Positions 1 to 7,653 of a DNA stretch of 40,501 nt are shown here, piece by piece. The translations under genes were made by a program, and so were the position numbers. The stretch lies in NCBI GenBank assembly GCA_903868795.1, contig CAIPWR010000067.1, positions 1-40,501 of the forward strand, written 5' to 3'. The notes beneath the pieces were generated by a model. It ran no database searches. It was given only the letters and a program-made list of their open reading frames with translations, and was not told where the DNA came from. Source of the DNA: an uncultured Spartobacteria bacterium (lineage in GTDB: Bacteria; Verrucomicrobiota; Verrucomicrobiia; Chthoniobacterales; UBA6821). Each line of letters begins with the position of its first letter. The first letter of the stretch is position 1.

Positions 1-79
1 AATGCAAAATCTGGGTTTAACGATTTTAACTCCTCGGGATTCCGACTGGATGGTTGCTAATGCAAATTTTGGGTTCAAC
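1..79. repeat. Pair of imperfect 21-bp direct repeats
   Basis: Two copies of a 21-base unit beginning AATGCAAA and ending in AAC lie at 1-21 and 59-79. They match at 18 of 21 positions and are 58 bases apart start to start. The first copy sits at the window edge, so an array could continue outside. The region 1-132 has no credible coding sequence. The function is unknown. Confidence 0.4.
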
Positions 80-113
80 CCATTCCCAATGACCGATCCC
101 CAAGATCCGATGA

Positions 114-131
114 ACTGATTAAAAAATCAGT
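114..131 (-). terminator. Hairpin after the cytochrome b562-like gene
   Basis: A perfect 7-bp inverted repeat (ACTGATT, loop AAAA, AATCAGT) lies directly after the stop codon of the minus-strand gene at 133-549. The uridine-rich stretch is in the stem and loop rather than after it. It is therefore only a weak candidate for an intrinsic terminator. Confidence 0.3.
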
Positions 132-132
132 C

Positions 133-549
133 CTAGTCCTGCTTGAACTTGGAGTGCCCCTCTTTCTTGATTGATCCCACTGTCGCGAGCTGAGCTTTTG
201 CCTGATCGTATTTGCCGGCCTTGAGAGCCTCTTCGATCTGATTAAAGGCTTCGGAAAGTTTGTCCATCTGGGCCTTGTAGTCTGTCAGAAATTTTTCCCG
301 GTTCGCTTGAGGAATCGAGACTGTCTTGCGTGGGTCCAATCCTTTGGAGTCGGAAGCGGCCTTCTTGAGCGTCTCGAGCAGGGTGATGCTCTCCTGCTGC
401 TTGGTGGAGTCAGCGATCTGCTGCGAGAGCTGCTTCATGCTCCGGGCCATGATCTGCATCTGCTTCTCAAGCGGTGTGTCTGCGTCGGCACGGAGGGAGA
501 AAACGGAGGCAATCAGGCAACAGGTAAGGAGGAGAGTGCGGAATTTCAT
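133..549 (-). CDS. Cytochrome b562-like periplasmic protein
   Basis: The product is a 138-residue exported protein. Residues 1 to about 22 form a signal peptide: a Lys/Arg start, a hydrophobic core with Cys10 and Cys11, and a likely cut near ADA. The rest is a small, helical, charged protein. It resembles the four-helix cytochrome b562 family. An LEKQM stretch ending at Met31 matches the LEDNM haem-Met segment of E. coli b562, and GHSKF near the C-terminus (His132) matches the AYHQKY haem-His segment. If the fold is right, Met31 and His132 would bind haem b non-covalently in the periplasm. The similarity is weak and the haem role is inferred; a haem-free helical bundle is the alternative. The gene appears to stand alone, about 40 bp after the end of leuS in the same direction. 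Confidence 0.6.
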   Translation of the reverse strand: MKFRTLLLTCCLIASVFSLRADADTPLEKQMQIMARSMKQLSQQIADSTKQQESITLLETLKKAASDSKGLDPRKTVSIPQANREKFLTDYKAQMDKLSEAFNQIEEALKAGKYDQAKAQLATVGSIKKEGHSKFKQD

Positions 550-590
550 AGGATGATGTGCTGGGAATGAGTGAGAGAAGTGTCAGTTAA

Positions 591-3149
591 TCAGGCTACC
601 ACGATATTCACGAGGCGTCCCGGGACGACGATCACTTTTTTGACTTCCTTTCCCAATAGATGCTCCGCGAGCGCAGGATCGGTAAATGCAGCCTTCTCCA
701 CGCTCTCTTTATCTGCGCCCGTGGGTACCGTGAGGTGACCTCGAACCTTGCCGTTGATCTGCACCGCATAAGAGATCTCATCGACGATCAGATATTCCTC
801 ATTCCAGGCTGGCCACGCCGACTGAGAAGCGAGTCCTTCGAATCCGGGAAACTTTGCCGAGAGGTGGAACCAGATTTCCTCTACCAGATGGGGAGCGAAG
901 GGGCTCAGCAGCGGGAGGAAGAGACGGAGAGCCTCCAGTGGGCGAGGCTTTGCATTGGTGAATTCGTTAGTGAAAATCATCATCTGTGAGATCGCCGTAT
1001 TGAAACTGAGGGACTCGATGTCCTGAGTCACCTTCTTGATCGTGGCGTGAAGGACGCGTCGTTGGCCTGCTGTCAGTTCCTGTTCCGCGAGATCCTCGGA
1101 GAGGACCCAATTCCCCTCCTGATTCTCCATCATCACCATGCGCCAGACGCGGGCAAGGAATCGGTAGACTCCCTCGACACCCGTCATGCTCCAGGGCTTC
1201 CCATGTTCCAAGGGGCCCATGAACATCTCATAGAGTCGGAGCGCGTCGGCACCGTATTCCGCGACGACCGCATCGGGGTTGACCACATTGCCGCGGCTTT
1301 TCGACATTTTCTGGCCGTCATCGCCCAGGATCATTCCTTGGTTGACCAGTCTCTGGAATGGCTCCGGAGTCGTCAGGTGTCCGAGATCGAAGAGCACCTT
1401 GTGCCAGAAACGGGCATAGAGCAGATGCAGCACAGCGTGCTCGGTGCCTCCCACATAGAGATCAACTCCTCCGGGAGCTCCCGTTCCGCCCATCCAGTAT
1501 TGCTCGGCCTCCTTGCTGATAAAGCGCTCCGGATTCTTTGGATCGCAGAAACGCAGGTAGTACCAGCAGGAGCCTGCCCATTGAGGCATCGTGTTCAGCT
1601 CGCGACGAGCAGTCTCGGAATATCGAACCCAGTCCACGGCCTTGGAGAGAGGCGGCTCTGCGGTGCCGGTCGGCTTGAAGTCATCCATTGCGGGAGGTTC
1701 CACGGGAAGCTCGCTTGAATCGAGAGGCCGGTGAGTCCCGTCTTCCCAGATAATTGGAAAAGGTTCCCCCCAGTAGCGCTGACGGGAGAAGAGCCAGTCG
1801 CGAAGCTTGTAAGTGATAGTGCCTTTTCCGGAGTTTTGCTCCTCAAGCCAAGTGATCATCTTCCGCTTGGCTTCCGGCGTACGCAGCCCCTCCAGCGGAC
1901 CCGAATTCACGGCGATTCCCTCGCCGCTAAAACAGCCCGATTTTTCGCTCGGGGATTCCTCGGGACGAACCACTTCTCGGATGGGAAGTCCGAAGGTGAC
2001 GGCGAATTCATGATCGCGTTCATCATGGGCTGGAACGGCCATAATGGCTCCAGTCCCGTAGCCGGTGAGAACATAGTCTGCGATCCAGACGGGGATCTTC
2101 TCGCCATTGACCGGATTGATGGCGGAGATGCCCAGGGCTACGCCGGTCTTCTCCTTTGCTAGATCGGTGCGCTCCAGATCGCTCTTGGCGGAACATGCTT
2201 TCTTATAGGCTGCGACGGCGTCCGCCTCGGTTGATGAGGTGATCGTCTCAACCAACGGATGCTCCGGAGCGAGAACCAAGTAGGTGGCCCCAAAAAGTGT
2301 GTCGGGACGCGTGGTGAAGACCGTTACGGTATCCTCAAAACCTTCGAGGGCGAATCGTACCTCGGCACCTTCGCTCCGACCGATCCAGTTGCGCTGGAGA
2401 AGCTTGATCGATTCGGGCCAATCTAGGCCGTCAAGATCGGCGATCAGACGCTCGGTGTAGGCTGTGATCCGGAGCATCCATTGGCGCATCGGGCGACGCT
2501 CCACAGGGAATCCCCCCACCTCGCTTTTGCCATCCACGACCTCCTCATTGGCCAGCACGGTTCCGAGTTCAGGGCACCAGTTGACAGGCTTGTCAGAGAC
2601 AAAGGCCAAGCGAACGCTATCAGGATCATTGCCCGTGTAGGTGGAGATAGGTTCCGCACGGTTTGTGGCCGGATTCACCCAGGCATTGTAGAGCTGGAGA
2701 AAGATCCATTGGGTCCAGCGGAAGTACTCCGGATCGGTTGTGCTGATCTCTCTCGACCAGTCGTAGCTGAAGCCGAGCGACTGGAGTTGGGTGCGGAAGT
2801 TATCGATATTCCGCTGGGTCGTGATCCGGGGGTGCTGTCCCGTCTTGATCGCATACTGTTCAGCGGGAAGGCCGAAAGCATCCCAGCCCATGGGGTGAAG
2901 GACATTATCACCCTTCAGTCGGTGATAGCGGGCGAGAATATCGGTCGCCGTGTATCCCTCGACATGGCCCACATGCAGGCCGTCGCCGCTAGGGTAGGGG
3001 AACATATCGAGAACAAAGTATTTCTTGGCCCCAGCACGGAAATCAGGATCTCCTGGATTGGCGGCTCTGAAGGCTCCGGACTCCAGCCAATGCTTCTGCC
3101 AGCGGGTTTCGAATTCGGGAAAAGGATAATTCTTGCGGGTAACGGACAT
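591..3149 (-). CDS. leuS: Leucyl-tRNA synthetase
   Basis: This class Ia synthetase charges tRNA-Leu with leucine in the cytoplasm. The ATG at 3149 gives 852 residues, the usual length for bacterial LeuRS. The HIGH-type signature reads HVGH, just after PYPSGDGL near residue 55. The large CP1 editing domain follows and includes [12 protein letters not shown]. The second signature, KMSKS, is preceded by DDGQ. The C-terminal part has the expected anticodon-binding helical domain and a final domain ending in the NGKVRG and [12 protein letters not shown] type of sequence. The reading frame stays open upstream to 3194, but that extension would run into rdgB on the other strand and lacks family similarity. 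leuS and rdgB are divergent, with only about 20 bp between start codons. Confidence 0.97.
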   Translation of the reverse strand: MSVTRKNYPFPEFETRWQKHWLESGAFRAANPGDPDFRAGAKKYFVLDMFPYPSGDGLHVGHVEGYTATDILARYHRLKGDNVLHPMGWDAFGLPAEQYAIKTGQHPRITTQRNIDNFRTQLQSLGFSYDWSREISTTDPEYFRWTQWIFLQLYNAWVNPATNRAEPISTYTGNDPDSVRLAFVSDKPVNWCPELGTVLANEEVVDGKSEVGGFPVERRPMRQWMLRITAYTERLIADLDGLDWPESIKLLQRNWIGRSEGAEVRFALEGFEDTVTVFTTRPDTLFGATYLVLAPEHPLVETITSSTEADAVAAYKKACSAKSDLERTDLAKEKTGVALGISAINPVNGEKIPVWIADYVLTGYGTGAIMAVPAHDERDHEFAVTFGLPIREVVRPEESPSEKSGCFSGEGIAVNSGPLEGLRTPEAKRKMITWLEEQNSGKGTITYKLRDWLFSRQRYWGEPFPIIWEDGTHRPLDSSELPVEPPAMDDFKPTGTAEPPLSKAVDWVRYSETARRELNTMPQWAGSCWYYLRFCDPKNPERFISKEAEQYWMGGTGAPGGVDLYVGGTEHAVLHLLYARFWHKVLFDLGHLTTPEPFQRLVNQGMILGDDGQKMSKSRGNVVNPDAVVAEYGADALRLYEMFMGPLEHGKPWSMTGVEGVYRFLARVWRMVMMENQEGNWVLSEDLAEQELTAGQRRVLHATIKKVTQDIESLSFNTAISQMMIFTNEFTNAKPRPLEALRLFLPLLSPFAPHLVEEIWFHLSAKFPGFEGLASQSAWPAWNEEYLIVDEISYAVQINGKVRGHLTVPTGADKESVEKAAFTDPALAEHLLGKEVKKVIVVPGRLVNIVVA

Positions 3150-3172
3150 CTGGTTCGAAGTGGTAAGTGTCC

Positions 3173-3808
3173 ATGGAAACCGAAAACAACCCATCCGCCA
3201 AGCCGAGTCAGCACGAAAAACCAGAGATTCTTCTGGCCACCCGCAACAAGCACAAGACCCGCGAGATCCAGACCATGCTCGGAGAGGGAGTGCTTGTGAC
3301 CGACGCTACCCAGCATGAACACCTTCCTGAGATTGAGGAGACGGGTACTACTTTTGAAGAGAACTCCAAACTCAAGGCCGAGGGGATTTCACTCCATGTC
3401 TCCGGAATCGTCCTGGCCGATGACTCGGGTCTTGAAGTCGACGCGCTGGGGAAAGAGCCCGGAGTTTACTCCGCCCGCTATGCCGGGCCCGGATGTACCG
3501 ATGAGGAGAACACGGCTCTGGTGCTCAAAAGGATGAAAGGCTTTCCTGACGAGGTCCGCACGGCGCGCTTTCGATGCGTGCTGGCAGTTGCCGAAAACGG
3601 CGTGACCCTTGCGACCTTCGACGGCACTGTGGAGGGAATTCTCGCCCATGAGGTGAGGGGAGTGGGTGGATTCGGCTACGACCCCATTTTCATGCCGATA
3701 GGTTACAAAGAGTCCTTTGGGGAGCTTTCATCCGAGATCAAACACAGCATGAGCCATCGGAGCAGGGCGCTTGCCCAGTTCCGGGAATGGTGGGCATCCC
3801 GCGGTTGA
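3173..3808 (+). CDS. rdgB: RdgB/HAM1 non-canonical purine NTP pyrophosphatase
   Basis: The enzyme hydrolyses dITP, XTP and similar deaminated purine nucleotides to the monophosphate and pyrophosphate, so keeping them out of DNA and RNA. The family signatures are present in order: [13 protein letters not shown] (nucleotide loop), [33 protein letters not shown] as one block, GFGYDPIF, and a C-terminal SHRSRA segment. The ATG at 3173 gives 211 residues; a GTG two codons upstream (3167) is also possible. The N-terminus is about 20 residues longer than the E. coli protein. The gene is divergent from leuS and convergent with the acetyltransferase that ends at 3818. Confidence 0.95.
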   Translation: METENNPSAKPSQHEKPEILLATRNKHKTREIQTMLGEGVLVTDATQHEHLPEIEETGTTFEENSKLKAEGISLHVSGIVLADDSGLEVDALGKEPGVYSARYAGPGCTDEENTALVLKRMKGFPDEVRTARFRCVLAVAENGVTLATFDGTVEGILAHEVRGVGGFGYDPIFMPIGYKESFGELSSEIKHSMSHRSRALAQFREWWASRG

Positions 3809-3817
3809 TTTTCGAGA

Positions 3818-4516
3818 TCAGCTGTTTTTCTTCGGGATCCTGCTGATGTCGAACTCCGGGGGTGGGGTGCACTCCTGATTGATCCACTGGATCACCGCGG
3901 CCCAGCCGGCGCTCTCTTCGTCGTGAGGAAGGTATCCTCTGATTGCCGAGACCACTTCCCACCCATCATGGAGATGAGCCGTTAGCACGGGATCGACCAA
4001 TTCGGTTTTTTTGACTTTGGCGATGTAGTCATCGGGCGCGATCTCCTTGGAGACCTTTCCATAACCAGGCATTCTGCTCCCTCCCACCATCCTCCAGAGT
4101 TTCTGCCTTGCCACCAGATCCCTTGTGGCATTCGTCAACATCTTGGCAAGACCATGATGCTGGTGCTTCGGATGAACGAAGAGGTCTGCTCCGTAAAGTG
4201 TGTGACCCGAGGGATCGTGATCGGAAAACGTTCCCTGCGCGGTGAGTGTCTCCCAGTCGTCATCAAGGTGAAAGTGTGATAAATGAAGCAATAGTGTGAA
4301 ATGGGCACCTGCTACCTCCTTGCTTTCCTCATGAACGACCACAAATTGTCCTTCGGGGAAGAGGCTATGGTGAGCTGCCAAATCCTCGTCGGAATAAGGG
4401 CGCTCCGTGGGATAGACCATTTCGCAGATCCTCGAAATCTCGGCGAAATGCTCGGAGCTCATGAGTTGTATTGAATATCCCTCCGGGGGATGGTTCCTGT
4501 TCTCCATTAAAAACAA
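3818..4516 (-). CDS. GNAT-family N-acetyltransferase
   Basis: The product is a cytoplasmic GNAT-fold protein expected to transfer an acetyl group from acetyl-CoA to an unknown amine. The acetyl-CoA-binding motif A region reads LFVHPKHQHHGLAKML, a version of the usual strand followed by R/Q-x-x-G. Length is about 232 residues, with a C-terminal part after the GNAT core (roughly residue 165 on). The start is of interest: a TTG at 4516 lies 8 bases after a perfect AGGAGG, while the in-frame ATG at 4507 lies 17 bases after it. The TTG is therefore the more likely start in a region where Shine-Dalgarno sequences are rare. A GTG at 4555 is less likely. The gene is divergent from the DUF1622 gene. 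The substrate cannot be told. Confidence 0.85.
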   Translation of the reverse strand: MFLMENRNHPPEGYSIQLMSSEHFAEISRICEMVYPTERPYSDEDLAAHHSLFPEGQFVVVHEESKEVAGAHFTLLLHLSHFHLDDDWETLTAQGTFSDHDPSGHTLYGADLFVHPKHQHHGLAKMLTNATRDLVARQKLWRMVGGSRMPGYGKVSKEIAPDDYIAKVKKTELVDPVLTAHLHDGWEVVSAIRGYLPHDEESAGWAAVIQWINQECTPPPEFDISRIPKKNS

Positions 4517-4518
4517 GG

Positions 4519-4530
4519 ATATAGCCTCCT
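4519..4530 (-). promoter_or_regulatory. Strong Shine-Dalgarno favouring a TTG start
   Basis: On the minus strand a perfect AGGAGG (4525-4530) is followed after 8 bases by an in-frame TTG at 4516-4514. The first in-frame ATG is three codons further. The spacing favours TTG initiation for the acetyltransferase. Confidence 0.55.
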
Positions 4531-4605
4531 GAGTCACAAAAAAAGGCTGAACCACCAGGCTTGGAAAAGTCTTCCTTCAAAACCCCATCATTCTACGCTC
4601 GCACC

Positions 4606-5013
4606 ATGGAAGCACCCGACTCCTACTCGAAAGCCCTGGGACTGATCGTGCATCTCGCCGACGGGATCGGTGTGGCAGTACTCGTGGCGGGACTGATTTT
4701 GGCGGCAATCCTTGCCCTGCGCACTTGGTACAGGACGGGTGATGGGTCCAAGGCCTACTCCGTGCTACGGCGTACGCTCGGCGGAGGAATTCTGGCCGGG
4801 TTGGAGGTCCTGGTTGCCGGGGACCTCATTCGCACCGTGGCGGTTGATCCGACTATGAACAATGTGATCATCCTCGGTGTGATCGTCCTGATCCGAACAT
4901 TCCTCTCCTTCTCTCTGGAGATCGAGATCGAGGGGACGCTCCCTTGGAAGCGCGCCCTCACTCAATCGGGAGTCTCCGTGATCGCCGATGCGGTAAAGAA
5001 GTCGGGAGAGTAA
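4606..5013 (+). CDS. DUF1622 family membrane protein
   Basis: The product is a 135-residue inner-membrane protein with two or three hydrophobic helices. The first is at about residues 12-38, the second is a glycine-rich segment ending VLVAGDLIRTV, and the third is VIILGVIVLIRTFLSF. The pattern of a basic loop (LRTWYR), the AGDLIRT segment and the following SLEIEIEG matches the DUF1622 family of small membrane proteins, whose function is unknown. The ATG at 4606 is preferred to a TTG at 4561 because the family begins just before the first helix. The downstream toxin gene ends at 5017 on the other strand, leaving only three bases between stop codons. Confidence 0.8.
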   Translation: MEAPDSYSKALGLIVHLADGIGVAVLVAGLILAAILALRTWYRTGDGSKAYSVLRRTLGGGILAGLEVLVAGDLIRTVAVDPTMNNVIILGVIVLIRTFLSFSLEIEIEGTLPWKRALTQSGVSVIADAVKKSGE

Positions 5014-5016
5014 GGG

Positions 5017-5457
5017 TTAGGGAAAGACTTTCATTCCGGCTGCCTGAGCCAAACCGCGCTGCCGCTTGTCAAAGGTGAGAAAGGTCTTTGCTCCGCTCTC
5101 CAGGGCGACAGCCACATGGAGCAGATCGATCGTCCGTTGCCCATCTTCGGAGGAATATCTTTCGCTCAGTTCATCTGCTCCTCGGAGCACATCCGTCCAG
5201 TCGATGGGTGAGTGAACCAGCAATCCCTCCTTAAGATCCTCCTCAATGCGTCGGAAGGCCCCTTTGCGCTCCTCCTGATTGATAAGGTCTCGTGCAGCTA
5301 TATTCCGGAGGGCATTTCTGACCTCGATTCGGTGAAGAGACGTGAAAACAAGCGGACTTGCCAACCTGCTCATGATGGAACATGCCTCGGAACTATTTGA
5401 ATCATTGCAGACCAGTGACACTAGGAAACTGGAATCGGGATAGTAGGCCGATGCCAA
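5017..5457 (-). CDS. PIN-domain ribonuclease toxin, VapC type
   Basis: This 146-residue protein has the PIN nuclease fold. The acidic metal-binding residues are visible: Asp8 in YPDSSFL, Glu45 in HRIEVRNAL, Asp111 in TIDLLHVAVAL and Asp130 in FLTFDKRQ. The family cuts RNA, often tRNA or rRNA, in the cytoplasm and is held inactive by a partner antitoxin. Here the partner is the Phd/YefM-like gene directly upstream; the antitoxin stop and toxin start are five bases apart, so translation is probably coupled. All four acidic residues are intact, so the nuclease should be active. The RNA target is unknown. Confidence 0.92.
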   Translation of the reverse strand: MASAYYPDSSFLVSLVCNDSNSSEACSIMSRLASPLVFTSLHRIEVRNALRNIAARDLINQEERKGAFRRIEEDLKEGLLVHSPIDWTDVLRGADELSERYSSEDGQRTIDLLHVAVALESGAKTFLTFDKRQRGLAQAAGMKVFP

Positions 5458-5462
5458 GGCCT

Positions 5463-5702
5463 TCAGTCCCTGAGATCAGACCAGATTTCCGAGGTTTTGC
5501 GTATTGAGATACCTTTTCCCAGAGGGGGGTGATCCTTGAAACGGGCGTTCCAATCAGCAGTAAGGCGCTTTTTAGGCGCGGCTGGAGAGAGAGTGGCAAA
5601 GACTGATCCATGACGTGTGATGGAAACCAATTCTCCATCCGCGATCCACTTCGCCACATCGGCGAAGTGATTTCTGAGGTCACGAACGGAAGCTGTTTTC
5701 AT
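5463..5702 (-). CDS. Phd/YefM-type antitoxin
   Basis: This 79-residue protein should bind DNA with its N-terminal half and neutralise the PIN toxin with its C-terminal tail. The start, MKTASVRDLRNHFADV, and the following GELVSITRHGSVFATLSP segment are typical of the Phd/YefM fold: a first helix and strand, then the V-x-I-T-R-x-G strand. The C-terminal residues from about 45 on are charged and probably fold only on the toxin. A 19-bp operator-like dyad abuts the start codon, which fits autoregulation by the antitoxin or the complex. Confidence 0.92.
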   Translation of the reverse strand: MKTASVRDLRNHFADVAKWIADGELVSITRHGSVFATLSPAAPKKRLTADWNARFKDHPPLGKGISIRKTSEIWSDLRD

Positions 5703-5721
5703 GTGATACAGATTGTATCAC
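5703..5721 (-). promoter_or_regulatory. Antitoxin operator: perfect 8-bp dyad
   Basis: GTGATACA, a 3-base spacer and TGTATCAC form a perfect inverted repeat. It ends one base before the antitoxin start codon at 5702. Position and symmetry fit a dimeric Phd/YefM-type repressor site. The dyad also overlaps the likely -10 element of the promoter, which gives a simple repression mechanism. Confidence 0.7.
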
Positions 5722-5739
5722 GCGATAAATGAAATGCAA
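5713..5739 (-). promoter_or_regulatory. Candidate promoter of the toxin-antitoxin operon
   Basis: On the minus strand TTGCAT (5739-5734) and TACAAT (5718-5713) stand 15 bases apart. The -10 lies inside the operator dyad. Transcription would begin near 5704-5707, so the antitoxin mRNA would have almost no leader. The short spacer lowers confidence. Confidence 0.45.
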
Positions 5740-5769
5740 GGTTGGGAGAAGAGGGTAGGATTTGAACAC

Positions 5770-6258
5770 ATGAGACGATTGATCGACTTTTGGGCGCTGA
5801 TTTCGGTGATGATCGTCTTTGGAGGTGCTCTCATCTCTCTTTTGAGGCGACTTGATCAGGGTGGAAAAACACTTCTCAGCAAGAAGAAAGCCCTGCTCTC
5901 CGAATTCCGTGATCAGTTGGAGAAGAATCCGGCAATCGGTCGTGCGGTGGCTTTTCTCAAGGAATCCGATTGCGGGCAGAGGCTGGAACCCCTTCTTGCA
6001 CCCGAGGCGATTTTCATCCCGGATGCAGAAACCGCCATCAAGCAGGACCTTGATATGTATTTCGGATTGCTCAACCGCATCGCCAAAGCCGTCTCCATCA
6101 CCAAGATCCTGACCCGTGAAGAGACTGAGATCTTTAGCTGGTACTTCCGGTTACTTCAGCACCACCCGATCCTCAGCCAGTACTTCTACAACTCTGGCTT
6201 CCTCGATCTCTGGGACTTCGCTCAGTCCTTTCTCGAGAAAGATGAAGTGGAAGTTTAA
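5770..6258 (+). CDS. Unknown membrane-anchored protein
   Basis: I do not recognise this 162-residue protein. It has one N-terminal membrane helix (about residues 5-23, FWALISVMIVFGGALISLL) followed by a basic, mostly helical cytoplasmic domain. That domain contains a hydrophobic, aromatic C-terminal part (SWYFRLLQHHPILSQYFYNSGF) and an acidic tail. The ATG at 5770 is chosen because AGGA lies nine bases upstream; an ATG at 5734 and a TTG at 5713 are in frame, but they fall in the antitoxin promoter. The gene is divergent from the toxin-antitoxin pair and ends three bases from the prfB stop. No catalytic motif is visible. Confidence 0.7.
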   Translation: MRRLIDFWALISVMIVFGGALISLLRRLDQGGKTLLSKKKALLSEFRDQLEKNPAIGRAVAFLKESDCGQRLEPLLAPEAIFIPDAETAIKQDLDMYFGLLNRIAKAVSITKILTREETEIFSWYFRLLQHHPILSQYFYNSGFLDLWDFAQSFLEKDEVEV

Positions 6259-6261
6259 TGG

Positions 6262-7408
6262 CTAGAGATCGTCGTCGTCGGATGAGGAACCCTTCTTCAC
6301 GCCACGCAGCTTGGCTTCGATAAAGGCATCGATATCGCCATCCATGACCTCCTGGACATTGCCGGTCTGAACGCCGGTCCGGTGATCCTTGACCATCTGG
6401 TAGGGCTGGAAGACATAGGATCTGATCTGGCTGCCCCAGGCGATTTCGCCCTTCTCCCCGTACTGCCTGTCGATCTCGGCACGCTTCTTATCGGCCTCGA
6501 GTTGGTAAATCTTGGCCTTGAGCAACTGGAGAGCCTGTTCGCCGTTCTTTCCCTGACTTCGCTGGGCCTGACAGGCAACGACAATTCCGGTGGGGATGTG
6601 GCGAAGGCGAACGGCGGTTTCCACCTTATTGACGTTCTGACCTCCCTTACCCCCGGAGCGGAAGGTGGAACGCTCAATGTCAGCGGGATTGATCTCGATC
6701 GGGGCGTCGATGATCTCCGGTGTCACGTCGATACTGGCGAAAGAGGTATGGCGGCGCTTTGCTGAATCGAAGGGAGAGATACGGACGAGACGATGCACGC
6801 CACGCTCGGCCTGGAGATAGCCATAGGCAAAGTCACCCTTCACCTCGATCGTGACGGACTTGATTCCTGCTTCCTCTCCCTCCTGGATATCCATCACCTC
6901 AGCAGTGAATCCGCTTCGCTCGATCCAGCGCTTGTACATGCGCATCAGCATGTCGGCCCAGTCACATGACTCGGTGCCTCCTGCCCCCGAGTTGATCGTG
7001 AGGTAGGCGTTGCTCTTGTCGAAGTCTCCGGAGAGGAGTTGCTGGAGCTCGAACTTCTCAATCTCGCCAGTCAACGCATGGAACTCCTTCAAGACTTCAC
7101 CCGCAGCCTGGGCCTTGGCGGCGGGGTCGGGATCCTCCATGGCCATTTCCTTGAGAATTTCAAGATCACCGACACGCAACTCCAACTGCGCAAGCGGACC
7201 GAGTTTCGCCTTGATGGACGAGACCTTCCCCATGTCTTTCTGGGCTGACTCACGGTTATCCCAGAAGCCGGGTTCCGCCATGCGGCCCTCGATGGCCTCG
7301 AGTTCCGCAGCTAATCCTGGAGCGTCAAAGAAACCTCCTGAGCGAGCCGAGTCGGTCGGCAAGCCCGGAGGCATCCAGGGTGGTTAGGTCTATTTGTTGT
7401 TCAGACAT
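6262..7408 (-). CDS. prfB: Peptide chain release factor 2, with programmed +1 frameshift
   Basis: RF2 reads UGA and UAA stop codons on the ribosome and releases the peptide. The SPF anticodon tripeptide is in RISPFDS and the catalytic GGQ is in [10 protein letters not shown]. The product is made from two frames. Translation starts at ATG 7408 and runs 27 codons to CTT (7330-7328). An in-frame TGA follows at 7327-7325. After a +1 slip it continues with GAC at 7326, giving about 381 residues. The slip site CTT-TGA-C is preceded by AGGAGG three bases before the CTT, as in the E. coli prfB autoregulatory signal. A frame-2 start near 7374 is an artefact of ignoring the slip. There is no Shine-Dalgarno before ATG 7408. 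It is the last gene of the long minus-strand block, separated from ftsB by an unusual 428-bp region. Confidence 0.96.
7325..7339 (-). promoter_or_regulatory. RF2 programmed +1 frameshift signal
   Basis: On the minus strand AGGAGG (7339-7334), TTT and then CTT TGA C make the standard RF2 recoding signal. The internal SD-like hexamer pairs with 16S rRNA and promotes slippage of peptidyl-tRNA from CUU to UUU when RF2 is scarce. Confidence 0.95.
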
Positions 7409-7446
7409 GGAATCACTAAAATTTAAGGCGAGATCAGGGAATCAGC

Positions 7447-7473
7447 GAAAAGAAAAGGCGCGCAGGGGCGCGG
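7447..7473 (-). terminator. Terminator-like hairpin upstream of prfB
   Basis: On the minus strand CGCGC, loop CCCT and GCGCG (7473-7460) are followed by CC and a TTTTCTTTT tract. This is a small GC-rich stem with a U-rich run, about 40 bases before the prfB start. It could terminate or attenuate transcription entering prfB from upstream. Confidence 0.5.
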
Positions 7474-7482
7474 CTTAGTCAT

Positions 7483-7548
7483 TCTAGGCTATGGCCTAGA
7501 AGTCCGAGGAGCAGTAGCTCCGAGAATGCCTGATCCGGGAGGATCGGC
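7483..7548. repeat. Row of three small hairpins
   Basis: Three short perfect inverted repeats follow one another: TCTAGGC/GCCTAGA at about 7483-7502, GGAGC/GCTCC near 7508-7521, and GATCC/GGATC near 7532-7545. Loops are about four bases. They lie between the duplicated prfB leader and the terminator-like stem. Coordinates may be off by one or two bases. Confidence 0.45.
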
Positions 7549-7633
7549 AGACAAACCTCCTGAGCGAGCCGAGACGGTCGGCAAGCCCGGAGGCATCCAG
7601 GGTGGTTAGGTCGATTTGGGTTTCGGAAGACAT
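7490..7633 (-). pseudogene. Duplicated, diverged 5' end of prfB (short ORF)
   Basis: An ATG at 7633 opens a reading frame of about 45 codons whose first 27 residues closely match the prfB N-terminus. The block from the ATA/ATC codon to AGGAGGTTT spans about 65 bases with only two differences from prfB, and both are synonymous (ATA to ATC, CGA to CGT). The start differs slightly: MSSETQIDL against MSEQQIDL. After AGGAGGTTT the recoding site CTTTGAC is replaced by GTCTGCC, so the UGA is gone. The frame continues about 18 unrelated residues to a TAG inside the first hairpin. It is either a remnant of a tandem duplication or a leader ORF. Nothing downstream encodes the rest of RF2 in this frame. 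Confidence 0.7.
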
Positions 7634-7653
7634 GGCGTTAGAATCCAAGAAAA

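Noticed and set aside
1-79. CRISPR array
   Set aside because: Only two units, three mismatches in 21 bases, and no cas gene; the repeats are too diverged.
2481-3299. A 272-codon plus-strand frame opposite the leuS 5' end and overlapping rdgB
   Set aside because: It would overlap two confident genes and shows no conserved motif.
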